Origin: Burkholderiaceae bacterium
GTDB taxonomy: Bacteria > Pseudomonadota > Gammaproteobacteria > Burkholderiales > Burkholderiaceae_C
Assembly (NCBI GenBank): GCA_024235895.1
Contig: JACKLM010000004.1
Location: forward strand, 372,001-436,000
Length of the DNA stretch: 64,000 nucleotides
Direction of reading: 5' to 3'
The first letter of the stretch is position 1. Each line of letters begins with the position of its first letter. The notes under the pieces are model-generated. The model saw only the letters and a list, made by a program, of their open reading frames with translations. It did not search any database and was not told the origin of the DNA. Positions 51,801 through 59,973 of the stretch are shown here, in pieces. The position numbers and the translations under genes are program-made.

Positions 51801-52091
51801 CTAGCGGCGCGCCGCGGCGGCAGGCTTGCCCAGCATGTAGCGCAGGCACTCGCCGATGCCGGCAGCCGAGAGCGTCTCGCCCGGCCGCGGCGCCAGCCGC
51901 AGCACCACCGCCTCGCCATCGCGCTCGCACTGGCATGAGTCGACGCGCGCGCACTCGCCGCTCGGGCAGGACCACAGGCTCACACGGCGGCATGCGCTGA
52001 CGGCCTGCTCGAACCCCTGCGCCTCGCGCGCCGCGCCCTCGATGCGCACCCGCAACCCGGCGCCGTCGCGTTCGATCTTCAGGCTGTCCAT
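51801..52091 (-). CDS. Small cysteine-rich protein of unknown function
   Basis: A 96-residue soluble protein. Six cysteines occur between residues 33 and 80, including WSCPSGECARVDSCQCERDG. Spacing does not match a zinc ribbon or ferredoxin that I recognise. The N-terminal part forms a short beta-rich segment (SLKIERDGAGLRVRIEG). Codon use looks coding. No operon partner; the nearest gene on the same strand is the GNAT gene 190 bases upstream. Confidence 0.65.
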   Translation of the reverse strand: MDSLKIERDGAGLRVRIEGAAREAQGFEQAVSACRRVSLWSCPSGECARVDSCQCERDGEAVVLRLAPRPGETLSAAGIGECLRYMLGKPAAAARR

Positions 52092-52281
52092 CGCATGCTC
52101 CCTGCGCCGCGGGCGTCTCCTGTGCGACGTTTCCAGGCCCCTTTGCGGCGCCCGTGACGACTTTAGTGCGACGCACCGGGGTGTCAATCCCGGTTTCCAT
52201 CGCTCGGCCTCGGCCTGGGGCGTGGTTGCGTCCGGCAGCAGCGGGTCCCCCGGGAAGCACTCGTCTCGCCCATGCTGCCGC

Positions 52282-52848
52282 TCAGCGCGTCACCGCATAC
52301 AGGCAGGTGTCGCGCAAGCTTCCGTCGGGGTCGGCACGCTCGTGGATCATGATGCCCTCGAGCCGAAAGCCCGCGCGCTCGGCGACGCGCCGGCTGGCGG
52401 TGTTGGCGGCGTCGCTCAGGCAGGCGACGCGGCGCATGCCCAGCGACTCGAACCCCCAGTCGACGACCGCGCGCGTGGCCTCGGCCGTCAGCCCCCGGCC
52501 CTGAAGCGACCCGCGGCACCAGTAGCCGACCTCGGCCTTGGGCACACCCCAATCCAGATGGTGGAGCCCACTGGCGCCGACCAGGCCGTCGCCGTCCTTC
52601 AGGAAGACGAGCAGCGGCAGTGCCTTGCGCGCGAGGAAGTCCACCTGCCCCTGGCGGCAGAAGGCCTCCGACGCATCGACCGAAGGCTCGGCCATCGCCC
52701 AGGGCAGCGAGGCCGGCCAGGCGCGCAGCGCGGCCAGCGTCTCGACCACCGCCTCGTGGACCTGCACGCCGTCGCCCGGGCGCGGACATCGCAGGATCAG
52801 GCGGGGCGTCTCGAGCCGGTCGGTCAGGTCGCGCAGGATCGCTTGCAT
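52282..52848 (-). CDS. RimJ/RimL-type GNAT acetyltransferase
   Basis: A 188-residue acetyltransferase of the Acetyltransf_3 class. It begins with ETPRLILRCPRPGD, has VGASGLHHLDW, the acetyl-CoA loop RGSLQGRGLTAEATRAVVDW and the C-terminal NTASRRVAERAGFRLEG. RimJ/RimL relatives acetylate protein N-termini or small amines; the substrate is not predictable here. It appears to be a single-gene unit. Confidence 0.9.
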   Translation of the reverse strand: MQAILRDLTDRLETPRLILRCPRPGDGVQVHEAVVETLAALRAWPASLPWAMAEPSVDASEAFCRQGQVDFLARKALPLLVFLKDGDGLVGASGLHHLDWGVPKAEVGYWCRGSLQGRGLTAEATRAVVDWGFESLGMRRVACLSDAANTASRRVAERAGFRLEGIMIHERADPDGSLRDTCLYAVTR

Positions 52849-53038
52849 CCGCGCATGGTAGGCGCTGGCGCCGGCGCGCCACGCTGGCCGTCAACGCCGA
52901 CGCAGGATCGCGACGGCGAAGTCGCGCCCGTGGCCTTGCATGAGATGCGGCATTTCGCCGGCGCCAGCCGGCATGGACATCGCGCGAGGGCGCCGGTGCC
53001 GCCGGCGTCGTCGGGGCCGGTCACGAAACGTGGGGGCC

Positions 53039-53055
53039 TATAATGCGAACGCATT
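53039..53055 (+). promoter_or_regulatory. TATAAT promoter overlapped by a Fur/Zur-like palindrome
   Basis: TATAAT (53039-53044) runs into AATGCG-AA-CGCATT (53042-53055), then TTGCAATAAG. A palindrome over the -10 suits repression. The sequence resembles Fur-superfamily boxes in GC-rich proteobacteria; with a DUF2796 gene downstream, Zur is the favoured but unproven regulator. The rest of 52849-53179 has no gene. Confidence 0.5.
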
Positions 53056-53179
53056 TGCAATAAGCGTCAAGGCTGCACGGTGCCGTCGGTGTTCGCGACG
53101 CGCCTGCCGATCTTGCGTATGGGCCGCCGACCCCGGGCTTCGACGGCGCGTTCGAGGATTCACCCATCGAGAACCCAGG

Positions 53180-53728
53180 ATGACGTTCGGTGTCGGTTCC
53201 ACGTTGCGCGGCCTGGCCGCGCTCGGGCTCGCGCTGTGCGGCGCGGCCTTCGCCGGCAAGGCGCACCAGCATGGCGTGGCACGGCTCGACCTCGCGGTCG
53301 ACGGCGGCACGGTGACGATCGCGGTCGAGATGCCGCTGGACGCCCTGGTCGGGTTCGAGCGCAGCCCGCGCACCGGTGCCGAGCGCCAGGCGGCGGCGGC
53401 GGCGCTGGCGCGCATGCGCGACGGCGCCGCGCTGCTGCGGCTGGACGCCGCGGCGCAGTGCAAGCTGGTCGAGGCCCGGGTCGAGGCGCCCGAGCTCGAG
53501 CGGCCAGCTGCCGCGGCACCGAACGGCGACAAGGGCGACGGCCACGCCGACCTGGATGCCACCTACACCTTCGCCTGCGCCCAGCCGGCGCGGCTGGCGA
53601 CGCTGGAGGTGGGGCTGTTCGACGCCTTCCGGCGGGTCGAGCGCGTCGAGGTGCAGGCGGCGCTGCCGCAGGGCCAGCGCAAGGCCGTGCTGCGGCGCTC
53701 GGCGAAGGTGGTCCAGCTTGCCCGCTGA
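53180..53728 (+). CDS. DUF2796 (ZrgA-like) periplasmic zinc-related protein
   Basis: A 182-residue exported protein. The signal peptide is about residues 1-25 (ALCGAAFA), followed by a His-containing GKAHQHGVARLDLAVDGG. A second acidic/His patch (GDKGDGHADLDATYTF) could bind metal. ZrgA-like members are zinc-responsive in Vibrio and contribute to zinc uptake. It is the first gene of a four-gene operon and is preceded by a Fur/Zur-like palindrome. Confidence 0.8.
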   Translation: MTFGVGSTLRGLAALGLALCGAAFAGKAHQHGVARLDLAVDGGTVTIAVEMPLDALVGFERSPRTGAERQAAAAALARMRDGAALLRLDAAAQCKLVEARVEAPELERPAAAAPNGDKGDGHADLDATYTFACAQPARLATLEVGLFDAFRRVERVEVQAALPQGQRKAVLRRSAKVVQLAR

Positions 53729-53750
53729 GGCCGCCCCCGGCGCAGGTGGG

Positions 53751-54515
53751 ATGCAAGCCCCAGGAGGCTCCGAAGAGCCGGGGCCGGGCCCGATCCTGCA
53801 GATGCAGGCGGTGCGCTTCCGCTACCCGGGCGCGCGCGGCGATGTGCTGGATCTGGACGCGCTCGCGCTCGCCCCGGCCGAGCGGCTGCTGCTGCGCGGC
53901 GACAGCGGCTGCGGCAAGAGCACGCTGCTGGCACTGGCCGCAGGCGTGCTGCTGGCCGGGACGGGCAACGTCAGGCTGCTCGGGCGCGACTGGCGCGAGC
54001 TGTCCGCCGGCGGGCGCGATGCGCGCCGCGTCGACCATGTCGGCTACATCTTCCAGCAGTTCAACCTGCTGCCCTACCTGAGCGTGATCGACAACGTGCT
54101 GATGCCCTGCCGCTTCTCGCGCCGGCGCGCGGCGCGTGCGCGCGAGGTGCAGCGCAGCGAGCGTGCCGCGGCGCAGGCGCTGCTGGAGGCGCTCGGGCTG
54201 GAAGCGTCGCTGTGGCGGCGCGGCGCGGCCGAGCTGTCGGTCGGCCAGCAGCAGCGCGTCGCGGCGGCGCGCGCGCTGATCGGCCAGCCCGAGCTCGTGA
54301 TCGCCGACGAGCCGACCTCGGCGCTGGACGAGGACCGGCGCGACGCCTTCATGCGGCTGCTGGTCGCGCAGTGCGAGCGCAGCCGCAGCGCGCTGCTGTT
54401 CGTCAGCCACGATTCGCGGCTGGCGCCGTACTTCGGGCAGGTGGTCGATCTGCCGCTCGCCAACCGGGCGCGCGGCGCGGCCGACTCCGGCCGCGCGCGC
54501 GCGCAGGCGGCGTGA
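53751..54515 (+). CDS. LolD-type ABC transporter ATP-binding protein
   Basis: A 254-residue ATPase of the MacB/LolD group. Walker A is GDSGCGKSTLLALAAG, the Q-loop YIFQQFNLLPYLSV, signature LSVGQQQRVAAARAL, Walker B LVIADEPTSALDE and H-loop FVSHDSRL. The ATG at 53751 follows AGGTGGG; a TTG at 53718 overlapping the previous gene is the alternative. It pairs with the FtsX-type permease that overlaps its stop. Confidence 0.9.
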   Translation: MQAPGGSEEPGPGPILQMQAVRFRYPGARGDVLDLDALALAPAERLLLRGDSGCGKSTLLALAAGVLLAGTGNVRLLGRDWRELSAGGRDARRVDHVGYIFQQFNLLPYLSVIDNVLMPCRFSRRRAARAREVQRSERAAAQALLEALGLEASLWRRGAAELSVGQQQRVAAARALIGQPELVIADEPTSALDEDRRDAFMRLLVAQCERSRSALLFVSHDSRLAPYFGQVVDLPLANRARGAADSGRARAQAA

Positions 54516-55786
54516 TGGGCTGGCGCGCGCTGCTGCTCGTCGCCTCGCGCAGCGCCTGGCAGCGCCGCTTCGCGCTCGCGCTGGTCGTGCTGGCGATGGG
54601 GCTGGCGACCTTCCTGCTGCTGTCGGTCGAGCGCGTGCGCCACGACGTGCGCGCCAATTTCTCGAGCGCGGTGTCGGGCACCGACCTGATCGTCGGCGCC
54701 CGCGCCGGCTCGGTGCAACTGCTGCTGTACGCGGTCTTCCGCATCGGGCAGGCGACCCACAACATCCGCTACGCGAGCGTGCAGGCGATCGAGCGCGATC
54801 CGGCGGTCGCCTGGGTCGTGCCGTTGTCACTCGGCGACTCGCACCGCGGCTTTCCTGTCGTGGGGACGACGCCGGACTACTTCGTGCACTTCCGCTACCG
54901 CGACGCGCGGCCGCTGGCGATCGAGCAGGGCCGGGTCTTCGAGCAGGTCTTCGACGCCGTGCTGGGGGCCGAGGTGGCGCAGCGCCTGGGCTATCGGCTC
55001 GGGCAGCCTGTCGTGCTGCGGCATGGCGCCGGCGTGCTGGCCACGGCCGACCATGCCGACAAGCCGTTTACGGTGGTCGGCATCCTCGCGCGCACCGGCA
55101 CCCCGGTCGACCGCTCGGTGCATGTCTCGCTGGCCGGGATCCAGGCGATCCACCTGGACTGGATGGCCGGCGTACCGCTGCCGGGCATGGCGGTGCCGGC
55201 CGACGAGGTCGAGCGCCACGACCTGACACCCAGGGCGGTGACCGCCGCGCTGGTCGGGCTGAAGTCGCGCGCCGCGGTCTTCGCGGTCCAGCGGCGCGTC
55301 GCCGACTTTCCGGCCGAGCCGCTGATGGCGGTGCTGCCCGGCGTCGCGCTGGACGAGCTGTGGGACGCCATCGGCGGCGCCGAGCGCGCGCTGCTGCTGA
55401 TGAGCGGCCTGGTCGGCGTCGTCAGCCTCGCCGGGCTGGTCGCGGTCGTCGTCACCGCGCTGGAGCAGCGGCGGCGCGAGCTGGCGGTGCTGCGCTCGAT
55501 CGGTGCCGGCCCGGCGCGCGTGTTCGGCCTGCTGTGCCTCGAGGGGGCTATGCTGAGCGTCGGCGGCGCGCTGCTGGGGCTCGCGGCCTGGGCGGGCGCG
55601 CTGGCGCTGGGCGCGCCCTGGGTCGAGGCGCGATTCGGCGTCGGCCTGAGCCTGGGCCTGCCGCGGGCGGGCGAGTGGATGCTGCTGGCCGCCGTGGCGC
55701 TGGCCGGGGTGCTGGCCGCGCTGGTGCCAGGCTGGCGCGCCTATCGGCTGTCGCTGGCCGACGGGCTTTCTCCTCGGGGGGTGTGA
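54515..55786 (+). CDS. FtsX/MacB-type ABC transporter permease
   Basis: A 423-residue permease. One N-terminal membrane segment (about 20-40) is followed by a large periplasmic MacB-type domain (about 45-270) and three C-terminal membrane segments (LLLMSGLVGVVSLAGLVAVV and two more). EQRRRELAVLRSIGAGPARV is the conserved coupling loop. MacB/LolCE-type systems move substrates from the periplasm rather than across the membrane. Starts and stops overlap with both neighbours (TGATG). Confidence 0.88.
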   Translation: MGWRALLLVASRSAWQRRFALALVVLAMGLATFLLLSVERVRHDVRANFSSAVSGTDLIVGARAGSVQLLLYAVFRIGQATHNIRYASVQAIERDPAVAWVVPLSLGDSHRGFPVVGTTPDYFVHFRYRDARPLAIEQGRVFEQVFDAVLGAEVAQRLGYRLGQPVVLRHGAGVLATADHADKPFTVVGILARTGTPVDRSVHVSLAGIQAIHLDWMAGVPLPGMAVPADEVERHDLTPRAVTAALVGLKSRAAVFAVQRRVADFPAEPLMAVLPGVALDELWDAIGGAERALLLMSGLVGVVSLAGLVAVVVTALEQRRRELAVLRSIGAGPARVFGLLCLEGAMLSVGGALLGLAAWAGALALGAPWVEARFGVGLSLGLPRAGEWMLLAAVALAGVLAALVPGWRAYRLSLADGLSPRGV

Positions 55787-56364
55787 TGCGGGTGCCGAGA
55801 CGGAGCGGATGCGGGTTGGCGGGCATGATCGCCGCGGCGATGCTGGCCCTGGTGCTAGGGGCACAGGACGCCACGGCACAGCGGGCCGCGAAGCCCGACG
55901 GCCCGGCGCGCACCGCGACCTGGGAGGAACTGGTCCCGCCCGACTGGGACCCGTTCGCGCGCTTTCGCGGCCGCGACCTGGCGGCGATCCGCGAGGGCAG
56001 CGCTGCCGAACAGGAGCTGATGCAGGTGATGCGCGAGGCGTGGGACAACGCGCCCGTGCGCAGCGACCTGGACGGCGCGCGCATCCGGCTGCCGGGTTAC
56101 GTCGTGCCGCTGGATGCGGTCGACGGCGGGCGGTTGAGGCAGTTCCTGCTCGTGCCGTACTTCGGCGCCTGCATCCACAGCCCGCCGCCGCCGGCCAACC
56201 AGATCGTCCACGTGACGCTCGAGTCGCCCGCGAACTGGCGCTCGATGGACGCGGTGTGGGTGTCGGGCACGCTGGCGACGACGCGGCAGGACTCGACGAT
56301 GGGCGTCAGCGGCTATGCGATCGCGGCCGACTCGGTGCAGGCCTACCAGGCTGAGCGGCGCTGA
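55786..56364 (+). CDS. DUF3299 periplasmic protein
   Basis: A 192-residue exported protein with a signal peptide (about 1-31, ending QDATA). The DUF3299 domain shows WEELVPPDWDP, the central RIRLPGYVVPLD and LVPYFGACIHSPPPPANQI. The latter has a conserved Cys-His pair that may bind metal. DUF3299 genes recur beside DUF2796 and MacB-like transporters, so a metal-trafficking role is likely but unproven. It ends the operon. Confidence 0.82.
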   Translation: MRVPRRSGCGLAGMIAAAMLALVLGAQDATAQRAAKPDGPARTATWEELVPPDWDPFARFRGRDLAAIREGSAAEQELMQVMREAWDNAPVRSDLDGARIRLPGYVVPLDAVDGGRLRQFLLVPYFGACIHSPPPPANQIVHVTLESPANWRSMDAVWVSGTLATTRQDSTMGVSGYAIAADSVQAYQAERR

Positions 56365-56500
56365 AGCGAAGGGCCCGGGCGGCACCGACGTGGCCCGCCG
56401 GCGAGACGGCCCCACGGCCGGCGCCGCACGTGGCCCGTGGGGACGAGGTCGACCGCGCGGGGCGTGAAGCGATGGCCAGCGCGAGTGTGCTTGCCGAACG

Positions 56501-56523
56501 TTCTAAGGAACATTAGAATATTC
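56501..56523 (+). promoter_or_regulatory. Operator for the ArsR-rhodanese gene
   Basis: TTCTAA-GGAACA-TTAGAA (56501-56518) is a perfect 6-6-6 inverted repeat, overlapping GAATATTC (56516-56523). It ends three bases before the ATG of the ArsR-type gene. AT-rich palindromes of this kind are typical ArsR/SmtB operators; autorepression is inferred. Confidence 0.7.
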
Positions 56524-56526
56524 GGC

Positions 56527-57189
56527 ATGAATAACCGCCTCCTCAAGGATCTCTTGTACGAACAGGTGGCGCGCGTCGGCAAGGCCCTGGCCAGCCCGAA
56601 GCGGCTGGAGATCCTGGAGATGCTCGCGCAAGGCGAGAAGGCCGTGGAGACCGTCGCCGGCGAGGTGGCCATCGACGTCAAGCTGGCCAGCGCCCATCTG
56701 AAGGCGCTGAAGGAGGCGCGGCTCGTGCAGGGGCGACGCGACGGCAAGCGGATGATCTACCGCCTCAGCGGGGCCGACGTGGCCCAGCTGGGCGTCATGC
56801 TGCGCCAGGTGGCCGAGGAACATCTGGTCGAGCTGCGGCTGGCCCTGCAGCAGATGATGGGCGAGCCGCAGCGACTGGCCCGGGTGGGCCGCAAGGAGCT
56901 GCTCGCGCAGGCCAGGCGCGGCGAGGTGGTCGTCCTCGACGTCCGCCCGCCCGACGAGTACGACACCGCGCACCTGCCCTACGCGCGATCGCTGCCGCTG
57001 CCGGAGCTGGCGCAGCGGCTGGCCGAACTGCCGCGGGACGTGGAGATCGTCGCCTACTGTCGCGGCCCGTTCTGCCTGATGTCCGACGAGGCCGTCGAGC
57101 TGCTGCGCCGGCACGGCTACCGCGCGCGCAAGACCTTCGACGGCGTGAGCGAGTGGCAGGCGGCGGGCCTGCCGGTGTCGCGTCGCTGA
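56527..57189 (+). CDS. ArsR-family regulator fused to a rhodanese domain
   Basis: A 220-residue fusion. The N-terminal ArsR/SmtB winged HTH (about 8-95) reads SPKRLEILEMLAQGEKAVET and KLASAHLKALKEARLV. The C-terminal rhodanese domain (about 120-218) has VLDVRPPDEYDTAHLPYARS and active loop AYCRGPFCLMSDEAVELL (Cys178, plus Cys183). Such fusions are thought to sense sulfur transfer or persulfides; two cysteines in the loop could form a disulfide or polysulfide switch. It is followed at 29 bases by a DsrE-family gene. Confidence 0.9.
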   Translation: MNNRLLKDLLYEQVARVGKALASPKRLEILEMLAQGEKAVETVAGEVAIDVKLASAHLKALKEARLVQGRRDGKRMIYRLSGADVAQLGVMLRQVAEEHLVELRLALQQMMGEPQRLARVGRKELLAQARRGEVVVLDVRPPDEYDTAHLPYARSLPLPELAQRLAELPRDVEIVAYCRGPFCLMSDEAVELLRRHGYRARKTFDGVSEWQAAGLPVSRR

Positions 57190-57218
57190 GGGCGGGCCTG
57201 CCTTCCTGGAGGATCGTC

Positions 57219-57569
57219 ATGACCGTCACGCTGTTCATCGTCAACGACGCACCCTATGGCAACGAGCGCGCGTACAACGCGCTGCGCCTGGCCGGGTCGC
57301 TGGCCTCGCGCGAGGGCCAGGTCGTTCGCCTGTTCCTGATGGCCGACGCTGTCGGCTGTGCCAAGAGCGGGCAGAAGGTGCCCGAGGGCTACTACAACGT
57401 GCAGATCATGCTCGGCAAGGTGGCGCGCAAGGGCGAGGTCGCGCTGTGCGGCACCTGCATGGACGCCCGCGGCCTGCGCGACGACGAGCTGATCGACGGT
57501 GTCGGGCGCGGCACGATGCCGCAGCTCGCCGACTGGACCGCCGAGGCCGACAAGGTGCTGGTCTTCTGA
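57219..57569 (+). CDS. DsrE-family protein (sulfur relay type)
   Basis: A 116-residue DsrE/DsrF-like protein. It begins VTLFIVNDAPYGNERAYNALRLA and has conserved cysteines in DAVGCAKSGQKVP (about 47) and ALCGTCMDARG (about 77 and 80). Such proteins carry sulfur as cysteine persulfides. GGAGG sets the start. Its place after an ArsR-rhodanese regulator suggests a small sulfide or persulfide response unit. Confidence 0.88.
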   Translation: MTVTLFIVNDAPYGNERAYNALRLAGSLASREGQVVRLFLMADAVGCAKSGQKVPEGYYNVQIMLGKVARKGEVALCGTCMDARGLRDDELIDGVGRGTMPQLADWTAEADKVLVF

Positions 57570-57641
57570 CATGGCCCTCGTGACGACCCGCACAAGCTGC
57601 GACATCGCCACCCCGGCAAACGCGGTCGGAGACAAGCTGGC

Positions 57642-58721
57642 ATGAATGCGCGCCAGACCCCGATCCCGGAGCTCGGCGTCGTCGAGGGCTACTTCGGCCG
57701 TCCCTGGCGGCACGAGGAGCGCAAGCGCGTGCTGACGACGCTGCGTGAACTCGGCTTCGCCTGGTTCCACTACGCGCCCAAGGCGGACGCCTTCCTGCGT
57801 CGACGCTGGCGTGAGCCGCTCCCGGACGCCGCCTTCGCCGACCTGGCCGACCTGTCGGCGCACTGCCGCCGTATCGGCCTGCGATTCGGCGTGGGCCTGA
57901 GCCCCTACGAGCTCTACCGCGACCCCGGCGCGGCCGCGAAGGCTGACTTCGTCGCCAAGGTCCGGGCGCTCGACGCGCTGGGGCTCGACGAGCTCGCGAT
58001 CCTGTTCGACGATACCCGGGGCGATGTCCCGGATCTGGCCGCGCGCGAGGCCGAGATCGTCCACGCCGCGCTGGAGGCCACGCGCGCCCGCCGCGTCGTG
58101 ATGTGCCCGACCTACTACGCCGACGACACCATGCTGGACGTCGTCTTCGGCCCACGCCCGGCGGGCTACCTCGAGGAGCTAGGCCGCAGGCTCGATCCCC
58201 GCGTGGGCGTGTACTGGACCGGCGCGGAGATCTGCAGCCGCGAGTTCAGCCCCGGCCACCTGGCGCGCGTGGCCGACTCGCTGCAGCGCAAGCCGACGCT
58301 GTGGGACAACTACCCCGTCAACGACGGGCCGTGCATGTCACGCTTCCTGCACCTGCGCGGATTCACGGGGCGGCCGAGTGTCATCGGTCCGCACGTCGCG
58401 GCGCACGCGATCAACCCGGCGCTGCAGCCGACCCTGAGCCTGATTCCGGCTGCCACGCTGGTGGCCAGTTATCGCCAGGGCACGGCCTACTGCTACATGA
58501 GCGCCTTCCGGGCCGCGGCACGCAACCTGGCGGGGGCCGAGCTCGCCGACATGCTCGAGCGTGACCTGCATGCCTTGCAGGACCGTGGTCTCGATCGGCT
58601 CGGCGACGAACGCGAGCGTTTGCACCAGCGCTACGCGGCCGTGGACCACCCGGCGGCCGCCGAGGTCGCGCGCTGGCTCGCGGGCGACGATACGGCCGAC
58701 CGCTGGGTCGAGGACGCGTGA
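57642..58721 (+). CDS. GH84-like beta-N-acetylglucosaminidase (O-GlcNAcase family)
   Basis: A 359-residue TIM-barrel enzyme. GH84 marks are GVVEGYFGRPWRHEERKRVL at the start, YAPKADAFLRRRWREP, the catalytic Asp pair in LAILFDDTRGD (Asp123-124), VYWTGAEICS and LWDNYPVNDG. GH84 enzymes remove N-acetylglucosamine using the substrate acetamido group. There is no signal peptide, so the enzyme is probably cytoplasmic, and no accessory domains are present. Cytoplasmic substrates are not obvious; peptidoglycan fragments are possible. It is 72 bases after the DsrE gene. Confidence 0.85.
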   Translation: MNARQTPIPELGVVEGYFGRPWRHEERKRVLTTLRELGFAWFHYAPKADAFLRRRWREPLPDAAFADLADLSAHCRRIGLRFGVGLSPYELYRDPGAAAKADFVAKVRALDALGLDELAILFDDTRGDVPDLAAREAEIVHAALEATRARRVVMCPTYYADDTMLDVVFGPRPAGYLEELGRRLDPRVGVYWTGAEICSREFSPGHLARVADSLQRKPTLWDNYPVNDGPCMSRFLHLRGFTGRPSVIGPHVAAHAINPALQPTLSLIPAATLVASYRQGTAYCYMSAFRAAARNLAGAELADMLERDLHALQDRGLDRLGDERERLHQRYAAVDHPAAAEVARWLAGDDTADRWVEDA

Positions 58722-58992
58722 GTCGGTCTCGATCCGGCGTCCCCTGCGATCGGAAGAATCGAGACCGCCATGTCACGGTTACCGCGCATCGATGTCGAGC
58801 CCGGCGCTGCTTCCTGAAAGCGGGAAGAAAGAACGTCCGACCGCAGGGGCCGGGCGTCGAGGCGTGGTGGCGGAGTCCGAGACGGAATCCAAGCTTCATC
58901 TGCATCGAGAACGGAGTGCATCGGCGCCGCGCGGACTACCGGGGGGTTCGGGGTAGCGTCAGAACCGGTCGCGCAGTTGCGAGCGCGCGGCC

Positions 58993-59886
58993 TCAGGCCA
59001 CGCCAGCCAACCACGCCCGCGGCGCCGCGCCGAAGCGCTGCTTGAAAGCCCGACTCAGCGACGACGCCGTCGAGAATCCCAACTCGGCAGCCACCAGTTT
59101 CTGCGGCTGCCCGGCGCGCAACAGCGTCGACGCTACGGTCAGTCGCCAGTCGGTCAGGTAGGCCGAAGGCGTTGTACCAGTCACGCTCTTGAAGGACTCG
59201 GCGAACGCGCTGCGCGACATGCCGGCCGCAGCGGCCATGCGCGCGAGCGTCCAGTCCTCCTGTGGCGACGCGTGCAGGGCCACCAGCGCGCGGGCCAGAC
59301 GCGAGTCGCTCAGCCCCATCACCAGACCGCTGCTGACGCCCACCGCTTGTGGATGGTCGATAACCCAGCGCAGCAGCTGAATCAGCACTACTTCGAACAA
59401 CCGGTCGGCCAACAGGCGTGAGCCGCAACGCACGCGGTCGGTCTCGGCGAACAACAGGTCGAGCGCGGGCCGCAGGCCCGGCACCGCGTCCAGCGGCACC
59501 TGCACCAGTGGCGGCAGCGCCGCGACGATGGGGTTGCGGTCGCCGCCGGCGAACTGCAGCGTCGCGCAGGTGAAGTCCGATCCCTCGCGCGGCGGGTTGA
59601 CGAAGGCGTGGTGCACGGCCCGCGGGTACAGCAGCAGCGTCGGCTCGTCCACCACCACGCGCCGCGGCGCACCGGCCCGGGGCGGGTGCTCGATCTGCAG
59701 GCGGCCGCGACGCAGCACATGCAGGAAGGCGCGATTCGGCTGCGCCTCAAAGGTCGTGCGCCCGCAGAGCAGCCCGGTGTGGAACAGTGAGGCACGGACG
59801 TGGAAGCGATCCAGCAGCGTCGACAAGCGGTCGACCGCTTCGGGTGCATCGGCGTCAGCCACCGTGGACGATGGGTTACGTTTCAT
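58993..59886 (-). CDS. AraC-family transcriptional regulator
   Basis: A 297-residue regulator. An N-terminal cupin_6 (AraC_binding_2-like) domain (about 15-180) is followed by a double HTH (about 195-290) with WTLARMAAAAGMSRSAFAESF and LVAAELGFSTASSLSRAFKQ. It belongs to the group often found next to oxidoreductases and carboxymuconolactone-decarboxylase-like genes. It is divergent from the exported protoglobin gene with 87 bases between starts, implying control of that operon. The 271-base gap to the GH84 gene holds nothing recognisable. Confidence 0.92.
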   Translation of the reverse strand: MKRNPSSTVADADAPEAVDRLSTLLDRFHVRASLFHTGLLCGRTTFEAQPNRAFLHVLRRGRLQIEHPPRAGAPRRVVVDEPTLLLYPRAVHHAFVNPPREGSDFTCATLQFAGGDRNPIVAALPPLVQVPLDAVPGLRPALDLLFAETDRVRCGSRLLADRLFEVVLIQLLRWVIDHPQAVGVSSGLVMGLSDSRLARALVALHASPQEDWTLARMAAAAGMSRSAFAESFKSVTGTTPSAYLTDWRLTVASTLLRAGQPQKLVAAELGFSTASSLSRAFKQRFGAAPRAWLAGVA

Positions 59887-59973
59887 GGACTTCAGGCTAC
59901 CCATCATCCTGGATTTCCGGCGACGATGCAAACCATCGAGCGGCACCCGTCGCTTGCCACCCCGGAGAACCTC

